Below, one piece after another: positions 1-13,600 of a stretch of DNA of 64,000 nt. The translations under genes and the position numbers were made by a program. Position 1 is the first letter of the stretch; each line of letters starts with the position of its first letter. The notes below the pieces were generated by a model. The model saw only the letters and a program-made list of their open reading frames with translations. It was not told the origin of the DNA and searched no databases. The DNA comes from Setophaga petechia (taxonomy: Eukaryota; Chordata; Aves; Passeriformes; Parulidae), in NCBI GenBank assembly GCA_024362935.1, contig JANCRA010000005.1, positions 20,968,235 to 21,032,234 of the forward strand, read 5' to 3'.

Positions 1-3000
1 TAAGGTTAAAAACTGAAACTTAAAAAGAAAAAAAACTAAGCTGTGAAACACTGAAAATCAGCCAAAATTGTTTTAAAAGTTCTAGATGCTGGAAGAAAGC
101 GATGCTTTAAGTAGCACTATGTACTACTTCATCTGAAGCACTAAAACATCGAAACAACCATCCCAGCAAGTAAAACTGTGAAGACTTCATTTTTAATTTT
201 GTTTGTTTCAGCATTTAGACTGTTTTAGGAAACAGATATTAGACCAAAGCCTCACCAGGTATCAGCAGATGAAAGATAAATTGTCACTTGGGCAACTATT
301 TACCTTGAAAACTGTCAGCCAATTTTTTGGTCAAATTTAGAGTAGCTGAATTACTCCGGCATGCCAAAGCTGTGAGATTGTGGCAGGAGTGGAAAGGAAT
401 GGAGCTGCCACCACACACAGCCAGCCACTCCCACTCACTATCAGCTGGGCAAGTCAGCTACAGGCCTCACTCTCGGGTCAATGCAGCAGGAAGATGAGTC
501 CTTCAGGAGCTGTGTGCACTCCTGCAGAAGAGCAGCTGGGAAGAGAGATGCAGGAATGAAGACCTCAATTTTCAAGTGACACTTCAGTCAACTTCCTTGA
601 AAGGAATCCCTTTGACTTGATTCCAGCTGTAGACCAACCTGGAAAACTGTTTGTAGGCTAGGGTTTTTTTGTATTAAAATAAATGAATCTTCCAGGTGAG
701 TGTGTCTGAGTTGATAAGCAGTAAAGTCCATTCTCACACCAATGCTACTTTCTTTCAGGTCATTTGCTAGTGTCTTCAGGTGCTACTGCAATGGTCAGAA
801 GTAGTATGTAAAAAAAAATTATCCAGCATCCTATAACGAGTTATTGCAACCTGTGTAAGACCTGGTAAAGGTCTTATATAAGTTGCATATATGTGCATAT
901 ATATGGCTTGACCCCAAGCCATTTTTTCCAGGAAATAACCAATCCCAAACTGATTCAGTACATTCATTAATAAATTAGCTGAGACACTATTACAGTTAGA
1001 ATTTGATTATCATTAAGTTTCCTTCAGCTGGACAATGGCTTGGGGGAAGGGGGAAAACCCAGTAACTTAAAAATTCTTCCAAGCTGACAAAACTTACAGG
1101 ATCAGAAACATGAAGGCCAAGTTGGTACATTTCAGTTCCTGATAGTTTTCCAAAATAAACACTACATTATATTAAATGTTTGAAGAAGAAATCTATATAA
1201 ACATGCTAATAAAAAACTCCACCTTTCTTGACCAGGCAAGTCACTAAAGAGTAATGCGAACTGTGCATGTAATGGCTCTGTTTGTTATACAAAACACAGT
1301 ATTTTATTACAAACTGCCAACAAAAGAAGCACACTTCTAGAGAGCTTTCTCAGGTTTAATTTCCTCTCAAGACCAGAAGAGTGAAGCGAAAACACAGGTG
1401 AGAAAGGTATCTCCCAGCAGTGCTTAATATATAGATACTATTTGATACAGCTTTTTGCCAGAAAAGCAATGCTGAGGAGTCCTGGCTGTGAGTAACCAAT
1501 CCCTTCCCCTGGTCACCACAACACTAAGCACAATGAGGAATATGAGCTTTAATAAACATCCTGAGAAAAACAAGCTTGACCAAAATTTTCCAGAAGAAAT
1601 TCACTGCAATGTAGGTCTGTGCATACGTGTGCCTTGTAGAATGGACATTTTGGTACAAACTTATTTACTGGACATCTTTTTAAGGAAACTGTACATTTAC
1701 TGGACAAAGCTATTAGTTCTGTATTAGGGTTTCAACGGTTTTCCATTATGTAAACAAAATGCAGGACCTAGGTAAAGACATTTTTTTCCCTCACACACAA
1801 GCACAGTAAAGATATCCTCTGTTGCCTACCTGGGAGTGAGCCTTGGAAGAACACCTCTCACACAATGGGCTGTAACAATGAAAATCTAAAACCTAACTGC
1901 TTTCACAGCCACACTGCCAACAGAATAAAGTACATTATTTGGATTTCAGATAATTACCAGCCATCTCTGACACAAAACTAAAAATATGTTCTTTTTATTT
2001 TTGCCCCAGGTAGACAAATTTTCTTAAATGAAAACAGAAAATACAGCCTGACTCTACTTGGTATGAAAGGAGTGCATTATCCAGCTTGGAGGAGAAAAAC
2101 AGGAACACCCTTCTTATCTTGCTTCAAAGCTCATTGGTAGTGGACAAAAAAAAAGCAATCAAGTAGCTTCACACCCTTTAACTTCTCTTGTTCTGCTGTC
2201 TCTTCCATTTACCTTCTTCTTTCGGTTTAAAATTAAACTGTTTTTCCATATTTGCAAAACAATAATATACTTCTGACTGAAAAAAAGCCCTCTATGATTT
2301 CATAATCTGCTTCTAATTGTGTATTTATTCTCCAAACTGAAGAAAGGTTGTGAGGGGCTATAAATAAGAAGGGGAGGAACACCTCTGAAAAAGATTCTCT
2401 CAGACAAAATACCAGATGCATATGGAAAAGACATTGAAAGTCAATCAAGATAATTCAGTTTGATTCTGTCAGAAGCAGCATCACACTAATCATTACTGTG
2501 GAAAAGTGAGCTTCTTCTAACATAAAGGAAGGGACAATTACATTCTCCCCAAATTGAGGGAACGGCAGTTTTAATACCTGCCAATCCATTTATTATTCCT
2601 AGACAAGTAGGAAAAATGTTACTATAAATCTCCATCTTATCTTTAATATCACCAGGTGTTTATAGTTATGCACTTCAGGCAAGAGTTTCTGCTATTCGTC
2701 CAGTACTTCTGCCTATTTAATCACATCTCATACATCCCATTTAGTCTCTTGCCTTCCCATGTGAAATTCCTTATAGGAGAACACAGTTAAAGAACACTTG
2801 ATGGAACTCCCCTGCATTTTATTATAAACCATGAAACACTCTTGAGAATGATCAACAGACAAAATGATACACACCACAGATCAGACTCAACTTCTTCCTC
2901 ATGTGCCTAGCCGGTTTGGGGGGTTTTGCCTTCTTTTCCTTTCTATTCTTCTTCTCAAGTTTCTGCTACATTAGTCCACAAGCAATATCATTAGGTACAT

Positions 3001-4624
3001 GATCCTATACTAAATATAAATCTCAGCAATAATCCTCCTTGGATTAACCATAGAGCTAATAATAATTAGTAAAGGGCTCTTTTTCTGAGACTTAGATTCT
3101 GACATCTGACTTTAGTTGTATTAACATGCAGGATTATATGATTTTTGTTACTGACATCTCTATCCCTGGAGCTAACAATGTGTGATGGAGACAAACCAAG
3201 ACTTCCTGTGGTCACTGTAAACAGAAAATTTAGAATCAAGATCAGACAGAAGAGCAAATGCTGTGAGAAGAGCATATCCCTTTGGTGCTGTTGTCTACAA
3301 GCCAATGAAAAGTAGGCTTACCTAGATCTGAATAATTTTACTTGATGGTAAGTTCATAATACAGAAGTAAATTCTGAACCAAAATTAACTAAAAAACATC
3401 CCAGCACAGTATTTTCAATTCAAATTTTAGATTTCAAATGGGAAAGCAAGCTTCTTGACATAGAATACAGCAGTATCAGTAACTATATAGGTATTATAAT
3501 CAGTAGCCTTTGGAAACAAAACTCAGCAGGTCTTCTAGGCATGTTTCACTTAACATTGCTTTCTTCTCACGAGCTGAAATAGACATACAAACCATGCATA
3601 CTTCACTTAAATATTTATGCTTCAGTATCTTGATGAACCAGAGGGCTGGATCACATGATTACAGTAAAACAGCAATTCCCAAGCTACTTTGTGCAACAGT
3701 TTCCCCCAAATGACCTCTACTGCCCCTCGTAACTAGCCTGGGCACAACACAATAATGTGTTTAAATGGCTTCTGGTATAGCAAAACCTCCTGAACTACAA
3801 TCATCTCTTACTCTTTTTGTTTAGCTAGTTATGCCCCAAAATTCAGAATAGACTGTATCAAATTTATCAAAAATAAACAACCATGTTTTATTTCTTCTTA
3901 CATTAATAAACACCTATTTTCAGAAAACAGTATTTCTTCTCCACCAAGATATAACATGTGATACTCATAATTAATGATTGTACTGTAAAATGTAATACAA
4001 GTAAGCAGTAGTGAAAATTCACACATATTCTTAAGCGTAGCCTCCATTTTGATATATGCATGCTTGTTTCACTGACCCTTACACAAGTTTCCTACATCAC
4101 AGCAATACTGATAGTAAATCAGTAGGAAATTATTTTAAAGAAAAAGCAGATTGAATAGCAGCACCTCAGGGGGTCTGAAAATTTTAAGAGGAAAAAAAAT
4201 TGCATCAACAGAAATATTTGTATTTTCCATAGAAACATCATCTACTCAGGACTAGGAAGAATGTGTATGTTAATGACACTGATGCCTTACAAGAGTGGCA
4301 GCTGATAGCCAGATTTCCCCCTTTTCAATTTAGTATACAAATCTTCTCGGGGTAAATCTTTACGTACAAACACTGAAGCACTGTTAACCAATGTAACTAT
4401 TTGGGAATTACATGAGCTCATACTAAAAGGAGTGAGGTAGGACTATGTTTTAAAATCACAGTTTCTAATTGAACAGCATTTTCACATAAAATCTATCATC
4501 ATCGTGTTGAACCCACTGTATTTGTAGGCTTCAATAGCAAGACAATGATGTTCTGATTATCGCCATTTAAACCAACAACATGCAGTATAAAAACCAATCT
4601 TTTGTAAAAGAGTAAGATAAATAC
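1..4624 (-). other. SP3: SP3 intron 4 (partial, runs off the left edge)
   Basis: This is the intron downstream of the large glutamine-rich SP3 exon. It begins with a consensus GT donor read on the minus strand at 4624-4623. The next SP3 exon, which should encode the IKEE sumoylation motif and the start of the zinc-finger region, is not found here in any frame, so the intron is longer than 4.6 kb. The sequence is AT-rich and looks unique. I recognised no repeat, RNA gene or coding stretch; the small open frames are uninformative. Confidence 0.8.
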
Positions 4625-5990
4625 CTGCAGGACTGCCAGCATTTTCTCCTTGATGCAGCTGAATACCAGCAGAATCTATAGAGTTTACTGTAACTGTCTG
4701 TAGATTTGGCAATTGAGCAGTGCTTAGACTAACTGGAGTTGATGTCAACGCACCACCTGCTGCAACTTGACCAAGAGTGAGAGTCTGCACAGGAGTCAGA
4801 GTTATTTGTTGACCAGGTGCATTCTGAATTTGCAAGTTCTGCAAGTTCTGAACTCCTTGCACTTGAAATGTCTGCCAGGTTATCTGCCCAGAAGGGGTCA
4901 CTGTTTGTGCCTGAATTAAGAAAGTTCCAGGATTCAGCTGCAGTTGAAGATTTTGAAGAGCCTGTTGAGATATACTTTGACTTGCTTGAACACCATGGAT
5001 TGTCTGTTGCGCAATACCTTGTACAATCTGGGCTTGACTGGTTGGCTGCTGCGACTCCTGTAGCTGTATGTGTTGTACAATTGGCTGTGCTGTGGAGACC
5101 TGAATATTCTGAGCCTGCGTGTCATCAGAGACTGATGTCTGGATGTAATTTCCCTGAAGATCAGAACCATGAACTTGACCACTAGTTGTGGTCAAGTCAT
5201 TTGCATTTTGTTCCAATATACTTGAACTGTCTATGGTAACGGGCAATTGTGATGAAGATGACGTTGGCACAAATAAGTCATTCTCAGTGGCAGTTTCTGT
5301 AATTTCAGGAGAAACTTGCTCACCAGTCCTCTCAGAAGTATCTGAACTATCCATGGCCTGTCCAGTATTTATCAAGTGCCCATCTGCATTAATGCCTGCT
5401 GTCATGGTTTGAGAACCACTGCCAAGTCCCAGAGAATCTAGATCAACACTATTAATGGGTACAAAAGTAATATTCCCTGGCAGTCCAAGAGGGACGTTAG
5501 CAACCACTTGTGCTTGGCCAGGGTAAGACGAACCACCAATTGCAACTCCCTGAACCTGGACTTGACCAGACTGACCAGATAAGATATTCTGAATATTAGC
5601 TGAAGATGTTCCAGAGGCAATGATGGTTTGATTCGAGCCGGGAATGATCTGAATTTGACCAGTTTCTTGATTTATACTGCTATTATCAGAAGAGGCTGCA
5701 AAGCCAAGTTGAACCTGCTGACCATCCGCTGTCTGGATCTGGGGTATTACTTGGTATTGTACGTTAGACACTGTACCATTCGACGAATCTGATCCTGGTG
5801 CAACAGAAAAGATTTGTTGATTTTGCAAACTCTGAATAGGAAGGACATACTGCCCACTTGAAGTTACTGTGGCAGCACCTGGAATCTGTACTATATTACC
5901 AGCTTCATCCTTTATAGTGGTAGGAGCTGCAGACAAGACCTCCCATCTGTTTGGAGCTCCAGCTAATTGCACAGAAGCCAAATCCCCTGT
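4625..5990 (-). CDS. SP3: SP3 large coding exon (exon 4), glutamine-rich activation domains
   Basis: This exon encodes residues 84-538 of transcription factor Sp3, a nuclear GC-box/GT-box binding protein that activates or represses many promoters. The translation begins TGDLASVQLAGAPNRW and ends GENAGSPA plus one base. It matches vertebrate Sp3 almost throughout as I remember it, including DLFVPTSSSSQLPVTIDS and GTFLIQAQTVTPSGQITWQ. Two Q-rich activation regions are visible, at about residues 135-240 and 370-500. The second contains the conserved TWQTFQVQ stretch (about 454-461). The acceptor is a long pyrimidine tract ending in CAG at 5993-5991, and the donor is GT at 4624-4623. Length 1,366 bases; enters in phase 0 and leaves in phase 1. 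The zinc fingers are outside the window. The open frame continues past the donor to 4557, but that tail is intronic. SP1 is excluded because the motifs are Sp3-specific. Confidence 0.97.
5352..5405 (-). promoter_or_regulatory. SP3: Two internal AUGs for short Sp3 isoforms
   Basis: Two in-frame methionine codons lie between the two glutamine-rich regions, at 5405-5403 (residue 279) and 5354-5352 (residue 296), in the conserved context TMTAGINADGHLINTGQAMD. In mammals the short Sp3 isoforms, which lack the first activation domain and are weak activators, are made by initiation at internal AUGs in this segment. Both codons are present here, so the capacity for short isoforms appears conserved. 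The codons are seen directly; their use is inferred from the mammalian literature as I recall it. Confidence 0.7.
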
Positions 5991-7609
5991 CTGAATAAAA
6001 AGAAAAAAGAAAACAAAAAATTAAAACAAATGTTGTTCAGACTACATGTTAGACCAGTCATGCAATTCAGCACTAGATATTGATACACTACTGGAAAACA
6101 TGCAGTACAGCTCATAGGACCATCAGCAATTGGATCGAAACTACGAAATACAGATTTCACAAGGACCTGCTGCCTAAGTCAGGGTAGCCGGCCTGCGGGT
6201 CATGAGCTGCACGTTGCTCACAGACATGTCAAATGCAGCTCCTGTGTCATGGCTGTGTCAGGTGACCAGCAGCAGGGTTATCTGGCGGCAGGGCTGCTGG
6301 GTAATCCAAACCCCTGGCTGTGGGAAGGAGGGAGCTGGCAGGGGCTGCTGGAGTTCTCATCACCTGAGACTCAGACACACTCTTTGCCCAGCTAGGCACC
6401 TACTGCACACAAGTGGAGGAACCGCCATGAAGCCAGCGCTGCCTCTATTTCCTGGAGCTCCGCTGCCTTTCAACTCTGTGTGCTATTTGTGCGTGTTGTG
6501 ACTCCCAGCAGTACACAGAATGTTAAGAAGTGATGTAGGCACACAGTTGGAAAGATAGGACAACCTCAGTTTGCTACACTTAACACAAAGCTCTAGTATT
6601 TATAAGCTTGTAGGAGTTAGTTTTCCTAAGGAAGAAGACTTCTAGACTAAGAACTTTTACACTGAAATCATATTTGTATTAGTCATATGCATCAGTTAGG
6701 AGGGGGAAAAAATCTTTCTTCATTAAGTTAGAACAATAGAAAAGGTCAGTGTTTCAGAGTAGACCCCAGATGCCTAAAGAAACTATTATGCATTTGGTTT
6801 TTATTCAGTAAAGAAAAGGTAAATTGCACTTACCTTTCTTTACCAAAGCCAGCTTTTTCAAAATAGAGTATAAAGAATTAGATTTAACATCCTGCAATGC
6901 CTAGCACAGATTTGCATAGTCAACCAGACTGGTATTGTAAGTAACCATCAATCTAAAATATATGAAGTAAAGTGTCTCCTTATCTGTTTAACCATACTAC
7001 AGTAAACCAATGGAATAACATAATTAATAGCAACATGTAACTAACTTGTCCTACAACCAATTCAGCTCTGTGAAACAAATCTAGTCTCTCTGGAAGAGTC
7101 CAGAGGACCTAGAAAGAACAGCTCTGGTTTGTCCTTCTGCACTCATCCTGTGATTGATCACTCCTGGTAGGGAAGTTACCAGAACAAATCACAACTTTTT
7201 TGTGATGCTGCATTCTGACTCCCTTTAGAACAAAACCAGGACATGCAAAATACAGCACACATCTAATTCTTTCCTAACATAGCATTGAGACCTAGCCAGT
7301 CTGAAAGAATGCTGCAGTATGCACCTGAGTGAATTTAGTCCACAACATTAGATGGGACTTTGCTCGTTTCACATTCTTATCCTATTCCATCCCATAACAC
7401 TACAATGTTTACGTGTACAGGAAAAATAGTGTATTTAAGTCTGAGTACTTACTAGAAGTTTTTCTGTGCTTACCAAGCTTCATTTTCAATAAGGAAGCAC
7501 ATATTGTGGTTCTAAATTCTTTTCAAGAACTGTAAAATTAATTATTGTGCGAAAAACAAAAGAATGCTGGCCTTCTTCAGCCCTCAAAAAAACAGACCCT
7601 TGACTCTTA

Positions 7610-7670
7610 TTAAGACTTAGTCTCAGTGATCCATGGGGATCCTTTCCAGCTCAAAATATTCCATGGTTTA
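7610..7670 (+). mobile_element. CR1 LINE 3'-end fragment
   Basis: About 60 bases match the terminal part of an avian CR1 retrotransposon: a 'GTGATCC..GGGGATCC.TTCCAGCTC' stretch followed by a degraded copy of the ATTCTATG terminal repeat. The orientation is sense on the plus strand, so it is antisense to SP3. It is old and truncated, with no coding capacity. The left boundary is uncertain. Confidence 0.6.
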
Positions 7671-10600
7671 TAAATGTGATTCATAATTTTTCAGGTAGTA
7701 TATTAGTAAATAGATTCAGCATCACCAGAACAAAACTAATTTTATGGCCTTAATGCTTCAAGGAAAAGAAACATAATGAGGAGAATAATAATTCTCTTTT
7801 ATTATTTTCTTTCCCTCTTACACTGATCAACCTTTCATTTAAAAAACTTATTTAATTTTTTTGGTCTTTCAAGCTTGTAACTTACAATACTAGAAGAAAA
7901 AAACATGCAATATTCCATATCACATATCTTACCCAGAAGAAGGCAAGAAGTTCTATTTTCCTCTGCTATCAAATTACCTTTATAGACTTGTGTTCAATAT
8001 TGCTTAAAGTTGCTGAAATGCTGCTATACTCAATTCACAAGCATATAAATACCTATTAACTGAAGGTTTCATAAAATATCAAAAGACCTATAAAAATCAG
8101 GGGTAAACATCAGTCATACAATACCAAAAGCAAAAATTTGACTGTTATATGTTTAAAGTGTGTCATTATAAAATAAATATATAATATAATGTGTTGATAG
8201 CTGTTGCAACAAAAGAGAAAAGAAAAGCAATATAAACCATTACAAGTCTGATGTAATTTCTCACTGATTGAAAACTATGTACAAGCAAATGTTGAAAGCT
8301 TAGGTTAAACTGGACTGATCCAATATGCAGTAACATGTCAATGTCTATTCATATGTAATGTCCTCCACAGAAATACTTCAAAGGGAACCTGTCTCCTTAG
8401 TGATATGGAAATGACCTAATTTATTCTTCTCCCAAAACATATGTTGATTTCCATATTGGCATTTTCATGTTGGGCACACATCTCACGTTTTCATGATCTA
8501 GTGAAATCTTCCCTCAAAACCTGCTCTGCAATGATTTTAGCACAACAGAGCCAATCTTTTAGTAGATGCACTTGTCAGCCCACGGAGAAGTTCAGGCAGC
8601 CATGCATGAGGATATGAAGATATGCTACACATACAACATAAAACGCCTGTTATTCACATTGCTCTTAGAGCTGGCTGTATCAGACACCACCAGCTGAATC
8701 ATGTGGAGGGAGGAGCAAAAAGAGGGTGAGGCTTTCAAGAAACTATCTGGCAGCTATCAAAATTGCCAGCATTAAAGCATGAAAAAAACCCGTATGGTAA
8801 GGAGTATTTGAGGATGATCTCTAATCTCAAATGGTCACCATCAGCCTGTCATAACAAGATTGACTGTAATGTTCTTCCACAAAGTCTGTTGACACAAGAA
8901 GACATTTCTTGGACTTCTTTTCCTACTAACTTAAAGAGTTAGAAGGACATGCTTTATGTCCTCAGGCAATGAAGCAATTTTGTAGTAACTCAGGAGTTCT
9001 GCCACTGATACATGAGCAGCAACATCTGCAGCCCAGTCACTTACTGAGCTTTACTTTCAAAATACACCAGTTTGCTGTCTCAGCCAGCATTTCTCAGTGG
9101 AAATTATTTAGAGGGTAGAGATAAAGCAACAGTTTCCTTATCAACTGGTACTCAGGCAGCAGTTATTTGACAGCTGTTCCTTTAAGAGAAGGCTGGACTG
9201 TTTCAATCCAAAGGCTGTTTCAAGAGGAAGGGACAAAGATCTGAGGAAAGTTCAGCACAACTCAGCCAAGGAGGAGAGAACAGGAAGCAACAGGGAATTC
9301 ACTGGAAGCAGCATCAGGAAACAAGAAAAAGGGACAGGAACAGAGCAAAGCAACTAGCTGACACAAGGCATAGGATTAATTAAATCAAATGATATGTCCA
9401 CCTGAAGCAAGGTCAAGTACCAACAACGAGTGAAAGCTACAACCACTGTTCAGCCTGTCTTTTGATTCCTTAACAGGCCTTGTATGATTTTCAGTGGCTA
9501 AATTAAGGAGATGTCCTGAGAGAAAAGTCTCATCCCTGAAGAATCATGAGCCATGATAAATAAAAATCTAGTAATTGTCTTGTTCAATATATTTAGATAA
9601 AATTGCAGCAACATTAAGTCAAATGTGGAAGGAGAGAAGAGAAAGACAGAAGATAAACTAGCTTTCAGATATGATCTAAACCATACTGAATGATAGGAAT
9701 TAATAAAAAAATAAAATATGCTTCACCAAAGTAAAATGGAGAGGAGGAAAGAAGACAAAGACCCCTGTAAGAACTGGTATTTGCTGTTGAGACACCTGCA
9801 TCGCAACACATCAAATGGGCGCATGTCATTAGCCATCAGTATTTTATTACAAAAGTCTACCAAACATTTATCTGTGCTGGTGGACAGCTTTTTACTGCAC
9901 TTTTCAGAAAGTCATTTTTGCCCCATTTAGCCCTGGAGCAAAAGCATCAGCCAAACAACCAGAGGTGGAAAGATAATGAGCCACGAGCTCCTAAACAATT
10001 CAAAAATCACACACCTAATGAAGAAGATTGGACATTGCCTCATCCAAATTGTTGTTTTATGAAAGAGTTAGAATTCTAATGCATGGGTTTAATAATACCA
10101 TGTGTTTACCAAGCTACAGTAAACTATCTGTGCATTCTTAGGTCATTACAAATACAAGATAAAATGCACTTGCTTCAACTCTTTCATTAAAGTATGAGCT
10201 AATACATTCTATCTTGTATTTCCCATAGGTTAAAAACATGTTCAACATCAGTCACTGTGGTTCAGCTGACACAAAGTTGTTTGTTAAGACAAATTAATTC
10301 TGTTGCATGTTTGAGCCCTCTGCCAATGAAGCCACTCAATTTAGAGAAATACTTCTGCCAAAATCAAATGTTTGGAAAAACAAAGAGCATTTTGGGGAAA
10401 AAATGTATTATCTGCGGCTGCTTAAAATCTTATTTTAAAAGAAACTCCCAACAGGTGAAATATATCTAACTGTATCTCAGTTAAAGAATATCTACAACTT
10501 TTTGCTTGACATGGACAACTGGAGCCAAAACTTCAACAGTTTGTTATCAATCAGCAGAAGTTCAGAACTTTTCCAAATTAAGACAATACAATATCCCAGA

Positions 10601-10839
10601 CCTTAGTAGAAACAAGGAAGCCGAAGTACTAAGAAACCAGCTAACATTTTTAACTAGATCACAGGTTATTATCTTTTGTTTATTATTATTACACAGATTT
10701 AATAATTAATAAACAAAATATAATAGTATGTATACAAATCTCAATGTAACTACACGCCAAACTAGCACTCTATGGAATGGTTTTTCTTCCTGCTTTTAAC
10801 TCAGCTGCTGAAGGGTCTATCAAATCATCAAGAGAACAA

Positions 10840-11325
10840 GAAAGAGGGCCTGGGATCAGTCAGCCTTACAGCTTGATCTTTGGGAAGGCACTGGAGCAAA
10901 TAACCTTGAAAATATTAACCTTAATTGAAAATAATCTTGAGGGTAAAAAAACCAGTAGTGTTCAGAAGTAGTCAGCCTATAGGAAGGGGAAATAATGCTG
11001 AAATAACTCAGGTCACAATGCCCCATGACTAGCTTGGTAGATGGGCTTAGGCAAGACATATTCTTTATCACTACATTAGTCAGGCTTTTGACTCTGTCCC
11101 TCATAATGTCAGAAAAAGCCTCTTGTTTATATCACATGGGTTATCAAACACTGGAACATGCTGCCCAGAGAGACAGTGGAGTCTCTAACGTTGGAGGTAT
11201 TCAAACCCACTGGACACAGCTCTGAACAACTTCTTTTCACTGACTCTACTTTCAGCAAGGAGGGGCAGACCAGACATTCTCCAGACATCCTTACCAGCCT
11301 CAACTTTCTATGAAATCTTAGACTT
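10840..11325 (+). mobile_element. CR1 LINE fragment with reverse-transcriptase remnants
   Basis: This is a decayed CR1 copy in plus orientation. Around 10,848-10,910 and 11,075-11,110 it resembles the CR1 ORF2 reverse-transcriptase region; the words GIS.PY and AF.S.PHNV can be read in broken frames. At 11,140-11,230 it moves into the typical CR1 3' segment (ACTGGAACATGCTGCCCAGAGAG, then GGAGTCTC). It ends near 11,320 with CCAGCCTCAACTTTCTATGA. Internal deletions join the parts. It is non-functional. Confidence 0.75.
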
Positions 11326-13492
11326 CTTGTTAATGTTTAATACTAGAGAACTTTTTTATCTATGCTGTTTTTAAATATGGAAATACATTTTCTTGCTTTC
11401 TCCAAAACTATTAGGAGAAATAAAACGATTTTTTTAAGAACATCCCTAAAGCACCTTCTAAAAGAACTTCAACACTTGGCTCGGATCCAGTATTAGAAAG
11501 ACATAATTGGAATAACAAAACCAAAGAACATTTTAAAAGGTGAGCTTCTGGACAGCAGCAGGACAAATACACTATTGGCCATCACATTCTAGTGAAACTT
11601 CTTTGTTTTGCAGAAGTAGGGAACAGAGAGAAGCAAGACAATTCCAGGCAGACTTTTCTATAGTGGCTGAACAGGTTCTGGTGCATCTGTTCACATCCAG
11701 AAACCTAGCATCAGGAAACTATCTTATCACCCACAAAAGCAAAAATGGATGCCAGAATAATTCTGAACTTCCTCAAAATGACCATACAGGCCAGAAACCC
11801 AAGTAGTATGGTTAACTCTGACACACGTGGCATCCAGGCATATTTTTGCCTAGTGGATGGAAAACATGAAATTTAAAACACCTTCCTCTTTCTCCATCCT
11901 GTCAGCACTATTCCTATTTCCTCCTAAACTGAGTTTAAACTAGGTACACCTCAGATGGTTAATCTTCTGAGACATAAACCAACTATAATTCCAGACGTTC
12001 ATTAAATTCTGTGAAGCGCCTATAGTCAATTCTAAAGCTCAAGATATGCCAAAGCAGTCTTAAAACACTCCAGCCTTTACTTGTCCAAGATACACAAAAA
12101 TGCTTTGTCTACTGCAGAGGGATTATACTCATCTTTCCCCACATATGCAAATTATTAACCTGTCCAAATGTTTTCCACATCTTGTTGGTAAGCAAGAACA
12201 CAAATAAATCAAATAAATAATTCCTCCCAAGCCTTGTTTGTTTGTTTTTAAAGACTAGCCAATCAGTGCAGCCCACTTCACACAAGGTGCATCTACACAC
12301 CCCAGCCGGGGCGGCCATCTCTGACAGCTCCCATTCTTTGGCAGCTGTCCGAGCCAACAGTTTTCTCAGAGCCTGACACTCTTCCCAATTCGCCTTCCAA
12401 ACCTCCCATACAACCTCCCAGCAGTCCTGCACCCTATGCTCACCTAGCCAGTCCCACCTAGCACAACCATAAGAATGGCCCTTGGGAGTATGAGAGTTCC
12501 AAGACAGCCTTAGCTTTGCATTACAATGAGGTAAGAGAACATAAACAACTGGTTATCATCTCAGCTTTGCAGCTTCGTAAACCATCATCTGATCATGCTA
12601 CAACCACACAGCTGACCATCAAGGCTCTGCTTGACCTAAATATGTCTGCTCTTTTGTATCCTCCCTTATGTAAAGCTTTACCATCTTCTGCTTTGCTTCT
12701 CACTTTCCCCTAATGCTAAAATCTTTGCAGATGTTTAAACTGGCATGAAACTAGAGTATTTATAACTAAATGAAAAAGAATCCTTAATATGAAAGTTTGA
12801 AGTGGAATTATTAGTCAAAGATAAATAGTGAAAAAGCACGACCCAAACTAAAACTTCTCAGATTTTGAACTCCCAAGACGAGGAAAACATCCTTAGAGGC
12901 CAAAACATGAGTTGTCATTCTAGGTCAGGCAGTAGCACACACCATCCCAGCAAGGCTCTCACACAAACCAGCAGGCAGCAATATTCAAGGCAAAGTTCCC
13001 ATGGCAAGTGTTGGAACCAACCATGGATGCAGCAGTATGGCAACCAAGCAAAAAATGCTCAGGTAAGTAAGCCACAAACTCAAGGCCATCTACATTAATA
13101 TCAAACAGATATTAATCAGATAACATACTGGGGTTGGTTGATCATTAGGCAGAGTAAATCATGGTGTCAAAGCTGAAAGACTGCAATCTTCATCAATGCA
13201 CAAAGACAAGATCAGCAGTAATGCCTGCTAGTGCCTCTCATCCAAAAAGAAATACAGTTCCAACCAGAATCATTAGCCAAGCTGAAAACCTTGCTGTCTA
13301 AAGACAACCTGCCAGGTCATTGACAGGATGGAAAGGAGAAGAGGGCTGAGTTTAGTTCTGTCAATTGCCTTGTTCAGTTCCTTTTCATTACAAGCAGCTG
13401 CCATTTTCATTAGTCTTTTTACTTCCTCACTAATCCTTTCAGTGGTGTTACAGCAATGAGCATTCAAACCGTAGGCCTGGACTCAGATACCG

Positions 13493-13600
13493 ATACAGAA
13501 TCACAGGATAATTTCAGCTGGAAAGGACCTCTGAAGGTCACCTGGTCCAACCCCTGGGCTCAAAGCAGGGCCAGTTAGATCATTACAAACACAATCACAT
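13493..13600 (-). mobile_element. CR1 LINE 3'-end fragment, antisense
   Basis: The stretch beginning AGAATCACAGGATAATTTCAG and continuing through GGAAAGGACCTCTGAAGGTC and CCTGGTCCAACCCC is the reverse complement of a CR1 3' end. The element therefore points along the minus strand, the same direction as SP3. Similarity fades after about 13,600. It is a short relic inside SP3 intron 3. Confidence 0.8.

Noticed and set aside
1..4556. SP3 zinc-finger exons expected downstream of exon 4
   Set aside because: I looked for IKEEEPDPE and C2H2 motifs on the minus strand and found none; those exons are off the left edge.
4557..4624. Extension of the SP3 exon 4 frame to a stop at 4557
   Set aside because: The translation leaves the Sp3 family sequence exactly at a consensus splice donor, so this tail is intronic.
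4817..5185. Plus-strand 122-codon frame inside the large SP3 exon
   Set aside because: Shadow of the SP3 coding strand, which has unmistakable homology in the opposite direction.
6364..6428. Alternative coding first exon of SP3 starting MAVPPLVCSRC
   Set aside because: Spliced to exon 4 at 5990 it would be out of frame, so it cannot supply an alternative Sp3 N-terminus; only a non-coding role remains possible.
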